From: Paenibacillus sp. MAEPY2
GTDB lineage: Bacteria; Bacillota; Bacilli; Paenibacillales; Paenibacillaceae
Direction: 5' to 3'
NCBI RefSeq assembly: GCF_000499205.1
Contig: NZ_AWUK01000030.1
Coordinates: forward strand, 186,001 to 250,000
DNA: 64,000 bases
The position numbers and the translations under genes are program-made. Positions 53,668-63,264 of the stretch are shown here, in pieces (the stretch's first letter is position 1; each line of letters opens with the position of its first letter). Below the pieces are notes generated by a model that did not search any database, was not told the DNA's origin, and worked only from the letters and a program-made list of their open reading frames with translations.

Positions 53668-56043
53668 TTATTTTGCCTCAACAACTACAGCCACTTTGGT
53701 TTTCACACCTGCATAAGTCACCGTAATGGTTGCTTTACCTTTACCATTGGCCTGAATGACGCCATCCTTCACCGATGCTGTTGCAATACGTGAAGACTTC
53801 CAAAGGGCTGGTTTGGATACGTTCGCTTCGCTGCCATCAACATATGTTGCTGTAGCAACCAAAGTTACCTTATCACCTGGCTTCATGGTCAGGGTGACCT
53901 TATCGGTTTGCAAATATTTCAGTGTATCCACATCGACTGCAACCGTTACCGTCTTGCTGCCGTACTTCGCTGTAATTTTTGCTTTACCTGAACCTGTTGC
54001 TTTTACTTTACCTTTAGTTACCTGAGCTACTTTGTAGCTGTTGGTTTTCCATTCCGCTTTGTCTGTGACATCACGCTCACTGCCATCGCTCAGATATGCA
54101 GTAACTGTAAGATCAGCGGAATCACCGGTTTTCAGGGAAAGAGCCGGTTCGGATGCTTCAATACGTGAAATAACGTCCACTTCAACCTGAATGGTCACTT
54201 TGTTGGAACCATATTCAGCCGTGATATTGGCTTTACCGCTGCTGTTCGCAGTGATAACCCCTTTTTTCACGTCAGCTACGCGGGAATTGCTTGATTTCCA
54301 AGTTGCATCGGAGGACACGTCCTTGGACAAGCCATCTTCATCCGTTGCTGTGAGTACAATTTGCTGTGTTTCCTTGGAGGACAACACCACAAAGTTCACA
54401 TCTGCCTCCAGCCCGCTAGCCATACCTACTTCAACAGGCAGCGTCAACGTTTTGCCTTCAATCTTGGCTGTGATGGTTACTTTACCTGTTGCAATACCCG
54501 TCACGACACCTTTGCTGTCCACTTCAGCGAGTTTTTCACTGCTGCTGCTCCAATCCGCATCTTCGGACACGTCTTTGGAGGTATCACCATATACGGCCAA
54601 TACTTTCACAGACAATGTGCCACCAACGGCTACAGAACCTTTTTTCTTGTCCATTTCATACTTGTCTGGAACGTCTACATTTACGGTGAATTTAACGGTT
54701 TTGCCGCCGTATGCCGCAGTGATGGTCGCTGTTCCCGATTTATAGGCGATCAAGTCGCCGCCAGATACATATACAACATCCGCATTGCTGGATGTCCAAG
54801 TTGCTTTGGAAGTTACGTTCTCTGTACTTGCATCAATATATTCTGCATTGGCTACCAGTTTCTTGGTTTTGTTATCACCTGTAACGCTCATAGCCAATTT
54901 ATCTTCGACACCCGCAATATCCAGATATCTTGCCGTATCCACGTCAACCGTGATTTCCACGGTTTTGCCGCTATACGTTGCCTTGATTGTCGTAGAACCT
55001 GCGCCAATTGCTGTAACCTGTCCCTTGAATACCGTCGCAACCTTCTCGTTGCTGGATGTCCATGTTGCCTGATCCGTTACATTTACATCAGCACTATTCG
55101 GGTAAGATGCAGTCAATACGACATTTGCCGTTTTATTGGACTCACTCAAACGGAAGAAAATGCTCTGTTTCTCCACGCTCAGTTTGCTTGTCAGATCCAC
55201 ATCCACATCGACCGATACGGATTTTGTTCCGTATTTGGCGGTAATTTTGGCAGAACCCGCCGAATAACCTGTGATTTCACCTTTTAATACGTCTGCTACT
55301 TTTTCATTGCTTGACGTCCACTCGGCCAGATCCGTTACATCTTTGGTTGTGCCATCTGGGTAGGTGGCTGTCAGTTTTACAGTTTCACTTTTGTTCAACA
55401 GCAGATTGACCTGCTTCTTGTCCACATCCACACGTTTAACAACCTCAACGTTAACATCCACAGTCACACTTTGACTGCCCACTTTACCTGTGATAACGGC
55501 TGTACCGGCGCTTTGTCCAGTAACTTTACCATTCACAACTGTTGCCACTTTCTCATCATCGGATGACCACTCAGCAACTTTGGATGCTTCTGCATTCGTC
55601 GTGTTATCACTGTAGGTTGCCGTCAAAATAATGTCTTTGCTATCTCCTGTGCGCAAGTCCAGCGACTGCACGTTTTTGGAAAGGGCTTTGACCTTTTTGG
55701 TTACATTCACCTGAACCGTCTGACTCTGGCTCTGATACGATGTTGTAATGGTCGCCGTACCTTCCTTTTTGGCAGTAATGGCACCATTATATACAGTCGC
55801 TATCGAAGTATCACTGCTACTCCAGGATGAACTAATTGTCACGTTAGCCGATGTATTATCGCTATATACTCCTGTCACCGTAACCGAACTGGAATCACCC
55901 ACTTCGAGCGACAGCTCATTTTTGGAAACTACAATTTTGGACAGTTCTTTATCTGCCGCAGCGGCCAAGCCTACGTTGGAAATACTCAGCACCAATACCA
56001 GCATCATCACCATGTACTTGGTCAATCTTGGCTTTAACATCAT
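53668..56043 (-). CDS. Secreted protein with nine bacterial Ig-like (BIG2) repeats
   Basis: A signal peptide ends GLAAAAD. The remaining roughly 760 residues are nine tandem repeats of 83-88 aa. Each has a W-x-SS-(N/D)-x-x-x-A-x-V core (for example ATWTSSNEKVATVF), a GxATIT block and a V-D-V end. No sorting signal, S-layer domain or enzyme domain is present, so it is either released or held by other proteins; adhesion or a wall-spacer role is plausible. I use ATG 56043 next to GGGGGG (the ATG at 56040 is equivalent); an upstream start at 56148 would hide the signal peptide. Confidence 0.88.
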   Translation of the reverse strand: MMLKPRLTKYMVMMLVLVLSISNVGLAAAADKELSKIVVSKNELSLEVGDSSSVTVTGVYSDNTSANVTISSSWSSSDTSIATVYNGAITAKKEGTATITTSYQSQSQTVQVNVTKKVKALSKNVQSLDLRTGDSKDIILTATYSDNTTNAEASKVAEWSSDDEKVATVVNGKVTGQSAGTAVITGKVGSQSVTVDVNVEVVKRVDVDKKQVNLLLNKSETVKLTATYPDGTTKDVTDLAEWTSSNEKVADVLKGEITGYSAGSAKITAKYGTKSVSVDVDVDLTSKLSVEKQSIFFRLSESNKTANVVLTASYPNSADVNVTDQATWTSSNEKVATVFKGQVTAIGAGSTTIKATYSGKTVEITVDVDTARYLDIAGVEDKLAMSVTGDNKTKKLVANAEYIDASTENVTSKATWTSSNADVVYVSGGDLIAYKSGTATITAAYGGKTVKFTVNVDVPDKYEMDKKKGSVAVGGTLSVKVLAVYGDTSKDVSEDADWSSSSEKLAEVDSKGVVTGIATGKVTITAKIEGKTLTLPVEVGMASGLEADVNFVVLSSKETQQIVLTATDEDGLSKDVSSDATWKSSNSRVADVKKGVITANSSGKANITAEYGSNKVTIQVEVDVISRIEASEPALSLKTGDSADLTVTAYLSDGSERDVTDKAEWKTNSYKVAQVTKGKVKATGSGKAKITAKYGSKTVTVAVDVDTLKYLQTDKVTLTMKPGDKVTLVATATYVDGSEANVSKPALWKSSRIATASVKDGVIQANGKGKATITVTYAGVKTKVAVVVEAK

Positions 56044-56255
56044 TTCCCCCCGATTCTTATCATTTTGTTCCTTAGGTTTAATGTCGGCAAGTTCTTTCCA
56101 GATGTTTAGACTTTCAGGGAATTTTAAGGGGAATCCGCGGGAATTCATCCTTCCGACCTATCGAATTCCAAAGGATTCATACCCGCAAATATTACGCATA
56201 ACCTATGTATAGTCACTGGATTTTTGACTTTATTTCATATGATCGGGGGAGAAAC

Positions 56256-57002
56256 ATGAGTCAGTCTTTTGATTACAAAGGATATTGGGAACAAACGTAT
56301 AGCTCAGGCGAAACATCGGGAAGAGGTTCTTATGGTGTACTGGCTGAATTCAAGGCAGAGGTAGTAAACGGACTGATTCAGCGTGAGGGTATCTCCAGCG
56401 TCATTGAATTTGGGTGCGGGGATGGAAATCAACTGCAGTATATGAATTATGAGACGTATCTGGGTGTCGATGTGGCAGGTTCGTCGGTACGACTCTGCGC
56501 CTCCAAGTTTGCCAGCGATTCCTCCAAAAGCTTCATGTTATACACGCCAGGTCTGTGGATTAACCGCGGTTTCCTGCAAGCGGATCTTACCGTCTGTCTG
56601 GATGTACTCTATCACATTACGGATGAAACGGATTTCCGCAACACCCTTTACGACATCCTGCACTCTTCGTCAGAGTGGGTCGTGCTGTACACTCGATTGA
56701 AAGAAAACGGAAATTCAGGGGTTAGGACCATTGAGGATCGAAATATTTTTGATTATCTGTTCGACTATCCCGAGTTCAAAGTACAGGAGATTATTCCTCA
56801 ACGATATCCCGATCAGTCCTCGGCCGACTTTGTCATCTTAAGACGCACACCTGAAATCAAAAATCAAAAATCAAAAATAAATCTGTGTGATCTAACATGT
56901 GAACCGGAGCCATTGAATCTCTACCAGGTCATTTCTAATAGAAACAAAGAATTAGCCCGGTGGCCTATCTATAAGATCCCTTCCATTACAGCTTCTACTT
57001 AG
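56256..57002 (+). CDS. SAM-dependent methyltransferase
   Basis: The 248-aa class I methyltransferase has motif I VIEFGCGDGNQLQ near residue 48, YLGVDVAGSSV (motif II acidic region) and LTVCLDVLYHIT near residue 113. The substrate is unknown. GGGGGAG precedes ATG 56256. It is divergent from the Ig-repeat gene. Near the C-terminus, three copies of the 7-bp unit AAATCAA (56854-56874) encode EIKNQKSK; a change in copy number would shift the frame of the last ~35 residues. Confidence 0.82.
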   Translation: MSQSFDYKGYWEQTYSSGETSGRGSYGVLAEFKAEVVNGLIQREGISSVIEFGCGDGNQLQYMNYETYLGVDVAGSSVRLCASKFASDSSKSFMLYTPGLWINRGFLQADLTVCLDVLYHITDETDFRNTLYDILHSSSEWVVLYTRLKENGNSGVRTIEDRNIFDYLFDYPEFKVQEIIPQRYPDQSSADFVILRRTPEIKNQKSKINLCDLTCEPEPLNLYQVISNRNKELARWPIYKIPSITAST

Positions 57003-57139
57003 GTATGCTCCGCCTCCAAGACAGAAATACCTTTTCACCCTGGGAGGCAGGCACACTCGAGCAGTTGTATGACGGGCCGCATACTCATCCCCCACGCATA
57101 CTCGCTGCTCGACGTGTGATGTTCTTAAATTTTGTTTTT

Positions 57140-58276
57140 CTAAAATAAACCCGGACAGCCACGCAGCTTCGCCAGCGCCTCCATATAGAAATAATCGCCG
57201 TATATAATCGGCACATTCAAGCCTCGACCCTCTGGATAATGCACGGTTCCCTGCATGATCAGACCTTCTTCCGCTGCTGTCTCACCAGAGCTGTAGTTCT
57301 CATGCAGCCCGTGGAGGATACGCTCTGCCGCGGCTCTGTATTCCTCACCGCGCGGCGACAGCTTCGCCAGCTCCAACAGACCGCTTGCGGCAATCGCCGA
57401 AGCGGACGAGTCCCACGCCACCTGATGCTCGGCAGGTGCGCGGAAATCCCACAGCGGCACGATGTCTTCGCCAAGCATGGCGAGGAAGAAATCGGCCGCT
57501 CGCTCCGCTGTCTCCAGATAGCAGGCTTCGCCCGTATACCGGAAAGACAGCGCAAACCCGTGCAGCGCCCAGGCGGTGCCCCGCGCCCAGGCGGAACCTG
57601 GAGCATGGCCCTGCCCGCCATGCTCCTGCACCTTCTGCCCCGTGAGTGGATCGAACTCCACCACGTGGCAGATGGACCCGTCAGCGCGGACGAACTCGCG
57701 CGCCACGGTGTCCGCATGCGCTTCCGCCAGCCAGCGGAAGCGAGGGTCGCCGCTCTGCTCGGATGCCCAGTAGAGCAGCGGCAGGTTCATCATGCTGTCA
57801 ATGATGGCTACGCCGCGCGTATCCATCGTTGACGAGCTGAAGTTCCAGGCGCGGATATACTCACCGCGCACGTTGAAGCGGGCAGCGAGCAGATTGGCGG
57901 CGAGCATTCCCCGCCGCCTACCATCCGCGCTGCCTGTCTGGCGGTAGTTGGCTACGCCACTAAGCAGCCAGATGAACCCCAGATCGTGATCCACCGATTC
58001 GGGATCACGCAGACAACCTTCCAATTGCCGCTCACAGCTTTCGGCATAACGGTATAACGGGGCGACAGCTTCGCTCTCCGGCGACTCGCCATAGACAAGC
58101 CATAACAGCCCCGGCCAGAAGCCGGCGGTCCACCATTCAGGATCATTCCGGTCATACATGCCCTGCGGGGCGGTGTGCGGAAATGTATCCTTGATGCGCT
58201 GCGCATTGCGAATGATTTTGGCCGCTCCCTGCCGCCATGCTTCCTCCAGCCATGTCACTGATGTTGATGTATTCAT
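57140..58276 (-). CDS. Glycoside hydrolase family 88 (unsaturated uronyl hydrolase)
   Basis: The 378-aa alpha/alpha-barrel enzyme has WWTAGFWPGLLWL (48-60), DHDLGF with Asp98, VAIIDSMMNLPLL with Asp160, and GHAPGSAWARGTAWALHG. The Asp98-Asp160 spacing fits the two catalytic Asp residues of GH88 enzymes, which hydrate the unsaturated uronic acid left by lyases. It is intracellular, with no signal peptide. Its middle part is strikingly GC-rich compared with the surroundings. It is the last gene in the uronate cluster. Confidence 0.88.
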   Translation of the reverse strand: MNTSTSVTWLEEAWRQGAAKIIRNAQRIKDTFPHTAPQGMYDRNDPEWWTAGFWPGLLWLVYGESPESEAVAPLYRYAESCERQLEGCLRDPESVDHDLGFIWLLSGVANYRQTGSADGRRRGMLAANLLAARFNVRGEYIRAWNFSSSTMDTRGVAIIDSMMNLPLLYWASEQSGDPRFRWLAEAHADTVAREFVRADGSICHVVEFDPLTGQKVQEHGGQGHAPGSAWARGTAWALHGFALSFRYTGEACYLETAERAADFFLAMLGEDIVPLWDFRAPAEHQVAWDSSASAIAASGLLELAKLSPRGEEYRAAAERILHGLHENYSSGETAAEEGLIMQGTVHYPEGRGLNVPIIYGDYFYMEALAKLRGCPGLF

Positions 58277-58291
58277 AAACCTTTCCCTCCT

Positions 58292-60232
58292 CTAATCGAT
58301 TCCTAATCTGATCGTAAACATAATACTTCGCCCGCTAATTACTTCCATTCGTGCTTCCTTCAGCAATCCGTTGCGGGACGCCATCGGCTGTTCTTTGAGA
58401 TGAATGGTAGCTCCTTCGTCCAACACGGTGGATTCCACATAAGCTCCACGATACTCGCTGCGCACAGCCTGACTGGAAAGTGTAATGACAGCCTGTTCAC
58501 GGCCATCACTGAACATTAATGGAATGAGTGCTCCGACAGCCTCAGGTTCACCGTCGAATTCATACGTCACAGTGAGTAAATCCCCCTGCTGTACATAACG
58601 GGTGCGCAGTGAATCGATCCCGGTTAGCGGGCCGAGCCATGTCACTGTAAACGCATTGACCTGATCCTGACGTTTTCCGTCATCTCCCCCTAGAGAGCCT
58701 GAATTATCTTTCACCTCTTGATCTACCGTTTCAAGCAAAATCGAACCCCCACCATCGGCAGGATTAATCCCGGCATCCCGGTCGTAATCAACACCTGACG
58801 GGATGCCCTCGGCAAGACTGTGCCATTTCCCATCTGCCGTTTTCCAGGCAGGACAGTAGCTCAGCGGACCAACTTTCCCTTCAGCAAACTCCGTGAAACC
58901 GGATTGCACATGTCCAGCAGCGGAGGGCCCGATCAGCCCCGGTAATCCCGCCTGTTGTATCCGCACAAGACCGGGAACCGTGTATGGATCATTCATTGCC
59001 GTATGCAGGATCATTTGTTGACCTGGTACAGAGGCAATGATTGTTTCAAACCATCCATCGGCCTGCAACACCCTGCTGCCTACCTCGGAAGGAAGGAGTA
59101 TGCCCGTTACATCTTCAACAGGATTGCTGAGACAGGCATGGGCCAGTGCCGCTGCCGTCCACAAGTTGTAGGTGGTATGATTCGTATAGATTTCGTATCC
59201 GTGGCGTGCCTCGGGCGGGTACTCGTTGCGAACAATTTTCAGACGCCTATCATCCATCTTCCAGCGCTCCACAGCTTCGAAGCACCGATTTGCCGCGCGT
59301 GCGAATGCGCCAGCCATTATCGCATCTCCAGCCTGTAAGGCCTGAGTTGCATGAACAGAACATACGTAGGCTGCTGCCGCTTCATTCCATTGATGTTGGG
59401 AGCTGCGTCCACGCGGAGGAATCTCTCCCAGCGGCGACAGCGTAAGCAGCGTACTGAATGCACCATGACGTAATTGTTCCTTCAGCTCACCAGCACATGA
59501 ACCGTCATATCCCGCTTCAAGCATGACATCCAGATGATAGCGCGTCGCAATATCATAGGAAAATGGACAATTTGGTCGGTCCAGCGGTCCGTCCTGATAC
59601 AGTCCAAGCGCCGTAAACCGTGGCAGATGATACTGATCCAGATAACGATCCATCCACGCCGTATCATCACTGGCAAGCTGCTCTCTCCAGCGCAGATACT
59701 CCCCGGAGATCATAATCGCGTTCCAGTTAATCATGCGATTGGGGTTGTTCATTTTGCTCATTGTAAAGACATAATCTTGTTCAGGCTGAATTTTCTTAAG
59801 GGCACTTGCCCAGACTTTTGCCTGCTCAGGCATATACGGCTTCAACAGGATGTATGCTCTCATCATCAACACGGGGAAAAAGTCCGGGTGATGATCCGGC
59901 GCACATCCCTTCACGACAACATCGATGCTGTGTGACAGGGCCAATGCCGCTGAAGGAAGCAGATCCGTTAGGCCCGCTTGAACAAGAACCGATGCAGCCA
60001 TTGCATAAGCTGGCGTGGAATAATATCGCTCCGCGTTCGAGAATGGATCAATAATGGCGCCTTCACTGTCCTGATAAGGTGTATAAGCCCGAACAACACT
60101 CTCCACAAGGGACAATTTGCGAGCCTGATTCCAACCATCTGAAGGAACAGGCCCCGCCTGTTCCGCTAGTGTACGGTAATCTTCGAGTGCATCTCTCCAT
60201 GGATATGTTGATGCGGACGTATACTTACTCAC
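58292..60232 (-). CDS. Large uncharacterised glycan-active candidate (DUF2264-like)
   Basis: The 646-aa cytoplasmic protein looks like a two-part enzyme. A helical region (about 1-420; WNAIMISGEYLRWRE, PRGRSSQHQWNEAAAAYVC, YTNHTTYNLWTAAALAHACL) precedes a beta-rich C-terminal half. This resembles the alpha/alpha-toroid plus beta-sandwich layout of polysaccharide lyases and DUF2264 proteins. No catalytic residues can be named with certainty. It lies between a GH88 gene and a heparinase-like gene, with short gaps of 15-20 bp, so a role in uronic-acid glycan breakdown is likely. The family assignment is tentative. Confidence 0.65.
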   Translation of the reverse strand: MSKYTSASTYPWRDALEDYRTLAEQAGPVPSDGWNQARKLSLVESVVRAYTPYQDSEGAIIDPFSNAERYYSTPAYAMAASVLVQAGLTDLLPSAALALSHSIDVVVKGCAPDHHPDFFPVLMMRAYILLKPYMPEQAKVWASALKKIQPEQDYVFTMSKMNNPNRMINWNAIMISGEYLRWREQLASDDTAWMDRYLDQYHLPRFTALGLYQDGPLDRPNCPFSYDIATRYHLDVMLEAGYDGSCAGELKEQLRHGAFSTLLTLSPLGEIPPRGRSSQHQWNEAAAAYVCSVHATQALQAGDAIMAGAFARAANRCFEAVERWKMDDRRLKIVRNEYPPEARHGYEIYTNHTTYNLWTAAALAHACLSNPVEDVTGILLPSEVGSRVLQADGWFETIIASVPGQQMILHTAMNDPYTVPGLVRIQQAGLPGLIGPSAAGHVQSGFTEFAEGKVGPLSYCPAWKTADGKWHSLAEGIPSGVDYDRDAGINPADGGGSILLETVDQEVKDNSGSLGGDDGKRQDQVNAFTVTWLGPLTGIDSLRTRYVQQGDLLTVTYEFDGEPEAVGALIPLMFSDGREQAVITLSSQAVRSEYRGAYVESTVLDEGATIHLKEQPMASRNGLLKEARMEVISGRSIMFTIRLGID

Positions 60233-60251
60233 GTATGCTCACCTCCATCTT

Positions 60252-62276
60252 TCACTTGGGTCCAACCGTGAACTTCAGCTCACACACCGTTTCCAGCGGA
60301 TTAACTTCATCACTTCCACTTCTTACATCGCCGTTATCAGACCGGTCTCGCCATTCAAGGGAGGTCCGATAGAATGTAACTGGCATATTATCATGATCCA
60401 CTGTATTAATTATCTCTATATCAGCCTGCCATTGGATTGCATCATACGTCATCCCTACCGTCGCATGTTCACCCTGCCATTGAATATGTCCCTCATGTAC
60501 CCTTTCAGGTACCTTTCTGCTCATAAATCGCTCCGTCACACTCGGCCGTTGCTGTTCTCCCACCGAAAATAACGTGCTTGATGAAGACGCCGCTCTGCTT
60601 TTCCATTGAAATCGATCCTTCAGACGCAGTTCTGCTACGGTCCCGATATCTTTAGCAGAACTGCTCCAATGCAGCTGGCGTGTATAGCAGGCGAGTGAAG
60701 CCGCTTCAGGATAAGCTGCTGTCAGTTCCAAACAGGCATCCAGTGTACAGTCATCGTCCGAAACCTTCGCCTCAAGAACCAGTGCTTGCGCCTGACGTCC
60801 CGAGCTTTGCTCCTTTCCTTCTATGCGAGGAACGTTATGCCCAGACGAGCTAATGTGGAACAACTGCTCTCTGCCCGGAGCAAAATAAGCTTGTGTATAC
60901 AGCCCAGCTCCTGGATCACAAAGAATGTTTTCACCACCACAATGGATCATAAATTGCCCAAGATCATTATGGTTATGAGGTTCATCGTTATGCCCGGCCT
61001 TGACGGAAAAAGCAGTAGTGAGAGGTCCATCTCTGGTAACATCTGCGCTCGCAGATTCAAGCACTCCTTTTGCAATCATCCAGCCCAAATCATCCAAAAT
61101 GATCCCTCGTTCCGCTGGAACAGCCCCCGCTTCTTGAAGGTACATTGCCGAGCTGCTCCACAGCACGTTGCGCAGCAGGTGACCCCAACGATGACAGGGA
61201 TCATCAGTAAACAAAGGGATATGAAACGGCAAATCCACCTTTATAGCGAAACGGGATGCCAGAAGTGAAAGCAAGCCCGAAGGAATCTCTTGATGCTCCG
61301 CACTATCCGAATAATTCACGAAGGTTCCACCCGACAGATGAACACGCAATGGGAAGGCTGCGATCGCCGCTATTTTCGAACCATTCAGCAGATCCAACTC
61401 ACCTTCACTGTATTCGCGCAGCATGTCGGCATAATAGACGAAATAGCCGAACCCATATACCCAGTAACCAATGCCTTCTGCACAACCACCATCCATGCCA
61501 TATCCACTCAGAAATGCCTGCATGGATCGAATCGTCTGACTTACCGATTCCGTCAGAATTGCTTCTTCCTCCAGCAGTAATAGTCCAGCCATGCCACAGC
61601 ATCCGCTGCACACAGCAGACCAGTTATGATCTGTACCTTGCCAGTGATATACACGTTTCTCCCGATAGAGCGGAGTGAAAATGCGTCGCTCAGCCTCAGC
61701 CCTAATCCGTTGGATGATGCGTGTATCCAGTCGATCCGCGTGAATCGTCACGATTTCGGCCAGCATATGTACCGTCTCCGCGGCAAACAGATCGATATTG
61801 CCGTTGACCTGTTCCACTCCCCCCGTACCCAAATGTGCAGGCAAACACCATGTATACTCGCCACATACATCCCACAACATATCTCCCAATGTCTCTATCC
61901 ATCCCGCGTCATTTGAATCCACAGCGAGCAGCGCTATTGCCGCAAGACGTCCCCTGCGTTCAAAGTACGCATCCTCATACAACTTTCGTTCCCCTATGTC
62001 CCCAAACTTCCGATAAAGACCAAATGATAGCGAAGGCAAGATTTCGTTCAGGGCACGTTCCCCATACGCTTTCAGATCGATATAAAAAGAAGCCAGCTCC
62101 GGTTGGAGTAACGCCTGTTCGATGCGATCCGTAGAGCAGACTGAAGCTCGTGTTGGTGCAGGCTGGATATGCTGATCCCCCTGTCCCCCGCTCGTTATCC
62201 GATGTACCACCCGTTGAATGACCGAAGAATCCGGCATCGGGATGGAACTTTCCTTACTTTGATTGGTGTTTTCCAT
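60252..62276 (-). CDS. Heparinase II/III-like polysaccharide lyase
   Basis: The 674-aa protein has an N-terminal alpha/alpha-toroid (about 60-380; GTDHNWSAVCSGCCGMAGLL) and a heparinase II/III beta domain with GHNDEPHNHNDLGQFMIHCG near residue 430 and CDPGAGLYTQAYF, the hallmark of this lyase family. It should cleave uronic-acid polymers or oligomers by beta-elimination, making substrates for the GH88 enzyme. There is no signal peptide. I use ATG 62276 with AGGGTGG upstream rather than the GTG at 62285. The next gene follows 20 bp later. Confidence 0.85.
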   Translation of the reverse strand: MENTNQSKESSIPMPDSSVIQRVVHRITSGGQGDQHIQPAPTRASVCSTDRIEQALLQPELASFYIDLKAYGERALNEILPSLSFGLYRKFGDIGERKLYEDAYFERRGRLAAIALLAVDSNDAGWIETLGDMLWDVCGEYTWCLPAHLGTGGVEQVNGNIDLFAAETVHMLAEIVTIHADRLDTRIIQRIRAEAERRIFTPLYREKRVYHWQGTDHNWSAVCSGCCGMAGLLLLEEEAILTESVSQTIRSMQAFLSGYGMDGGCAEGIGYWVYGFGYFVYYADMLREYSEGELDLLNGSKIAAIAAFPLRVHLSGGTFVNYSDSAEHQEIPSGLLSLLASRFAIKVDLPFHIPLFTDDPCHRWGHLLRNVLWSSSAMYLQEAGAVPAERGIILDDLGWMIAKGVLESASADVTRDGPLTTAFSVKAGHNDEPHNHNDLGQFMIHCGGENILCDPGAGLYTQAYFAPGREQLFHISSSGHNVPRIEGKEQSSGRQAQALVLEAKVSDDDCTLDACLELTAAYPEAASLACYTRQLHWSSSAKDIGTVAELRLKDRFQWKSRAASSSSTLFSVGEQQRPSVTERFMSRKVPERVHEGHIQWQGEHATVGMTYDAIQWQADIEIINTVDHDNMPVTFYRTSLEWRDRSDNGDVRSGSDEVNPLETVCELKFTVGPK

Positions 62277-62415
62277 TGAATCCACCCTAATCTATATGGA
62301 ATACAAAACCTTCATTATATGTAACCGATTTCATTTTACCGGATAATTCTGTACATTTGAAGAGTTATCCATCATATCCAACCAAATTAACCACAGAATC
62401 CCTATTTCGAGATAT

Positions 62416-62450
62416 GAAAAAAACGAAGAACCCACCCGGGTTCCTCGTTA
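62416..62450 (-). terminator. Terminator after the SGNH esterase gene
   Basis: On the minus strand AACGAGGAACCC pairs with GGGTTCTTCGTT, followed by TTTTT. It separates the esterase gene from the downstream lyase operon. Confidence 0.85.
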
Positions 62451-62500
62451 CATCAAGCTTGCTAGTGCGTACTTGATAATCCAGTTCAATCCAATGTCTA

Positions 62501-63157
62501 TTAACCTATCGCAAGCGGAGAATTCTGTACAACAGACAACCATTGACGCGCGATAAGCTCATGACCCGCTGCCGTTGGATGCACACCATCCCACAACCAG
62601 TAAGCAGCGTCAGCTTGTTCGAGAGCATCGTCGAACGTTTGCTGCAGTGGTACCCAGACCGCCCCGAACTCACTGGCGAGTTCGCGAACCAGATTTTGAT
62701 AGAGTCCAATCCGCTCCTGCCAAGTGTCCCAACGCTCTACTGTAGCTCCGGTTTTAAGAATGAACGGCTCCATTAAAACCAGCCCAGTATTCGGCATCAC
62801 TTCACGTGTTTCCTCCAGCAAATGACGATATGCACGTCCAAGACGGTCCGTCACTCCACTGGGTTCGCCATTCATGGTACGCCAGGCATCATTAACACCG
62901 ATGAGAATGCTGATCAGATCCGGCTTCAGACTAAAGGTATCTTCGTTCCAGCGTGCATACAGATCGGAAGCACGATCCCCGCTGAGTCCTCTGTTATAGA
63001 ACGTCGGCTGCTTGGCTGCAAGTTCCACACCCAGTTTGCTTGAGATCAGATACGCATAGCCATGCCCGAGAAAATGATTCGGATCATCATTGCGCGATCT
63101 TCCCCCGTCTGTAATGGAGTCTCCCTGAAAAAGTATAACGGATGAATGTGTACTCAT
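62501..63157 (-). CDS. SGNH/GDSL hydrolase, rhamnogalacturonan acetylesterase-like
   Basis: The 218-aa protein shows all four SGNH blocks: GDSITD with nucleophile Ser14, RGLSGDRASD (Gly), ILIGVNDAW (Asn) and DGVHPTAAGH with Asp190 and His193. Intracellular deacetylases of this type remove acetyl groups from pectic oligosaccharides. It starts at ATG 63157 with GGAAGGAA upstream; the 63214 start is less well supported. It lies between a uronate dehydrogenase-like gene and the lyase genes. Confidence 0.88.
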   Translation of the reverse strand: MSTHSSVILFQGDSITDGGRSRNDDPNHFLGHGYAYLISSKLGVELAAKQPTFYNRGLSGDRASDLYARWNEDTFSLKPDLISILIGVNDAWRTMNGEPSGVTDRLGRAYRHLLEETREVMPNTGLVLMEPFILKTGATVERWDTWQERIGLYQNLVRELASEFGAVWVPLQQTFDDALEQADAAYWLWDGVHPTAAGHELIARQWLSVVQNSPLAIG

Positions 63158-63264
63158 AAGCAAAACCGTTCCTTCCTGTATGTAAAATGAAAACCTCAAC
63201 CCTTCAGTCTCCATTTTATCCCTTTCGGACGCAAGAGAAAATAGCGTTTTCAGAACGGTACTTT

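Noticed and set aside
54361..55287. 308-aa plus-strand frame antisense to the Ig-repeat gene
   Set aside because: The repetitive gene keeps stop codons out of the antisense frames. The product is Cys/Phe/Arg-rich and repeats with the sense repeats.
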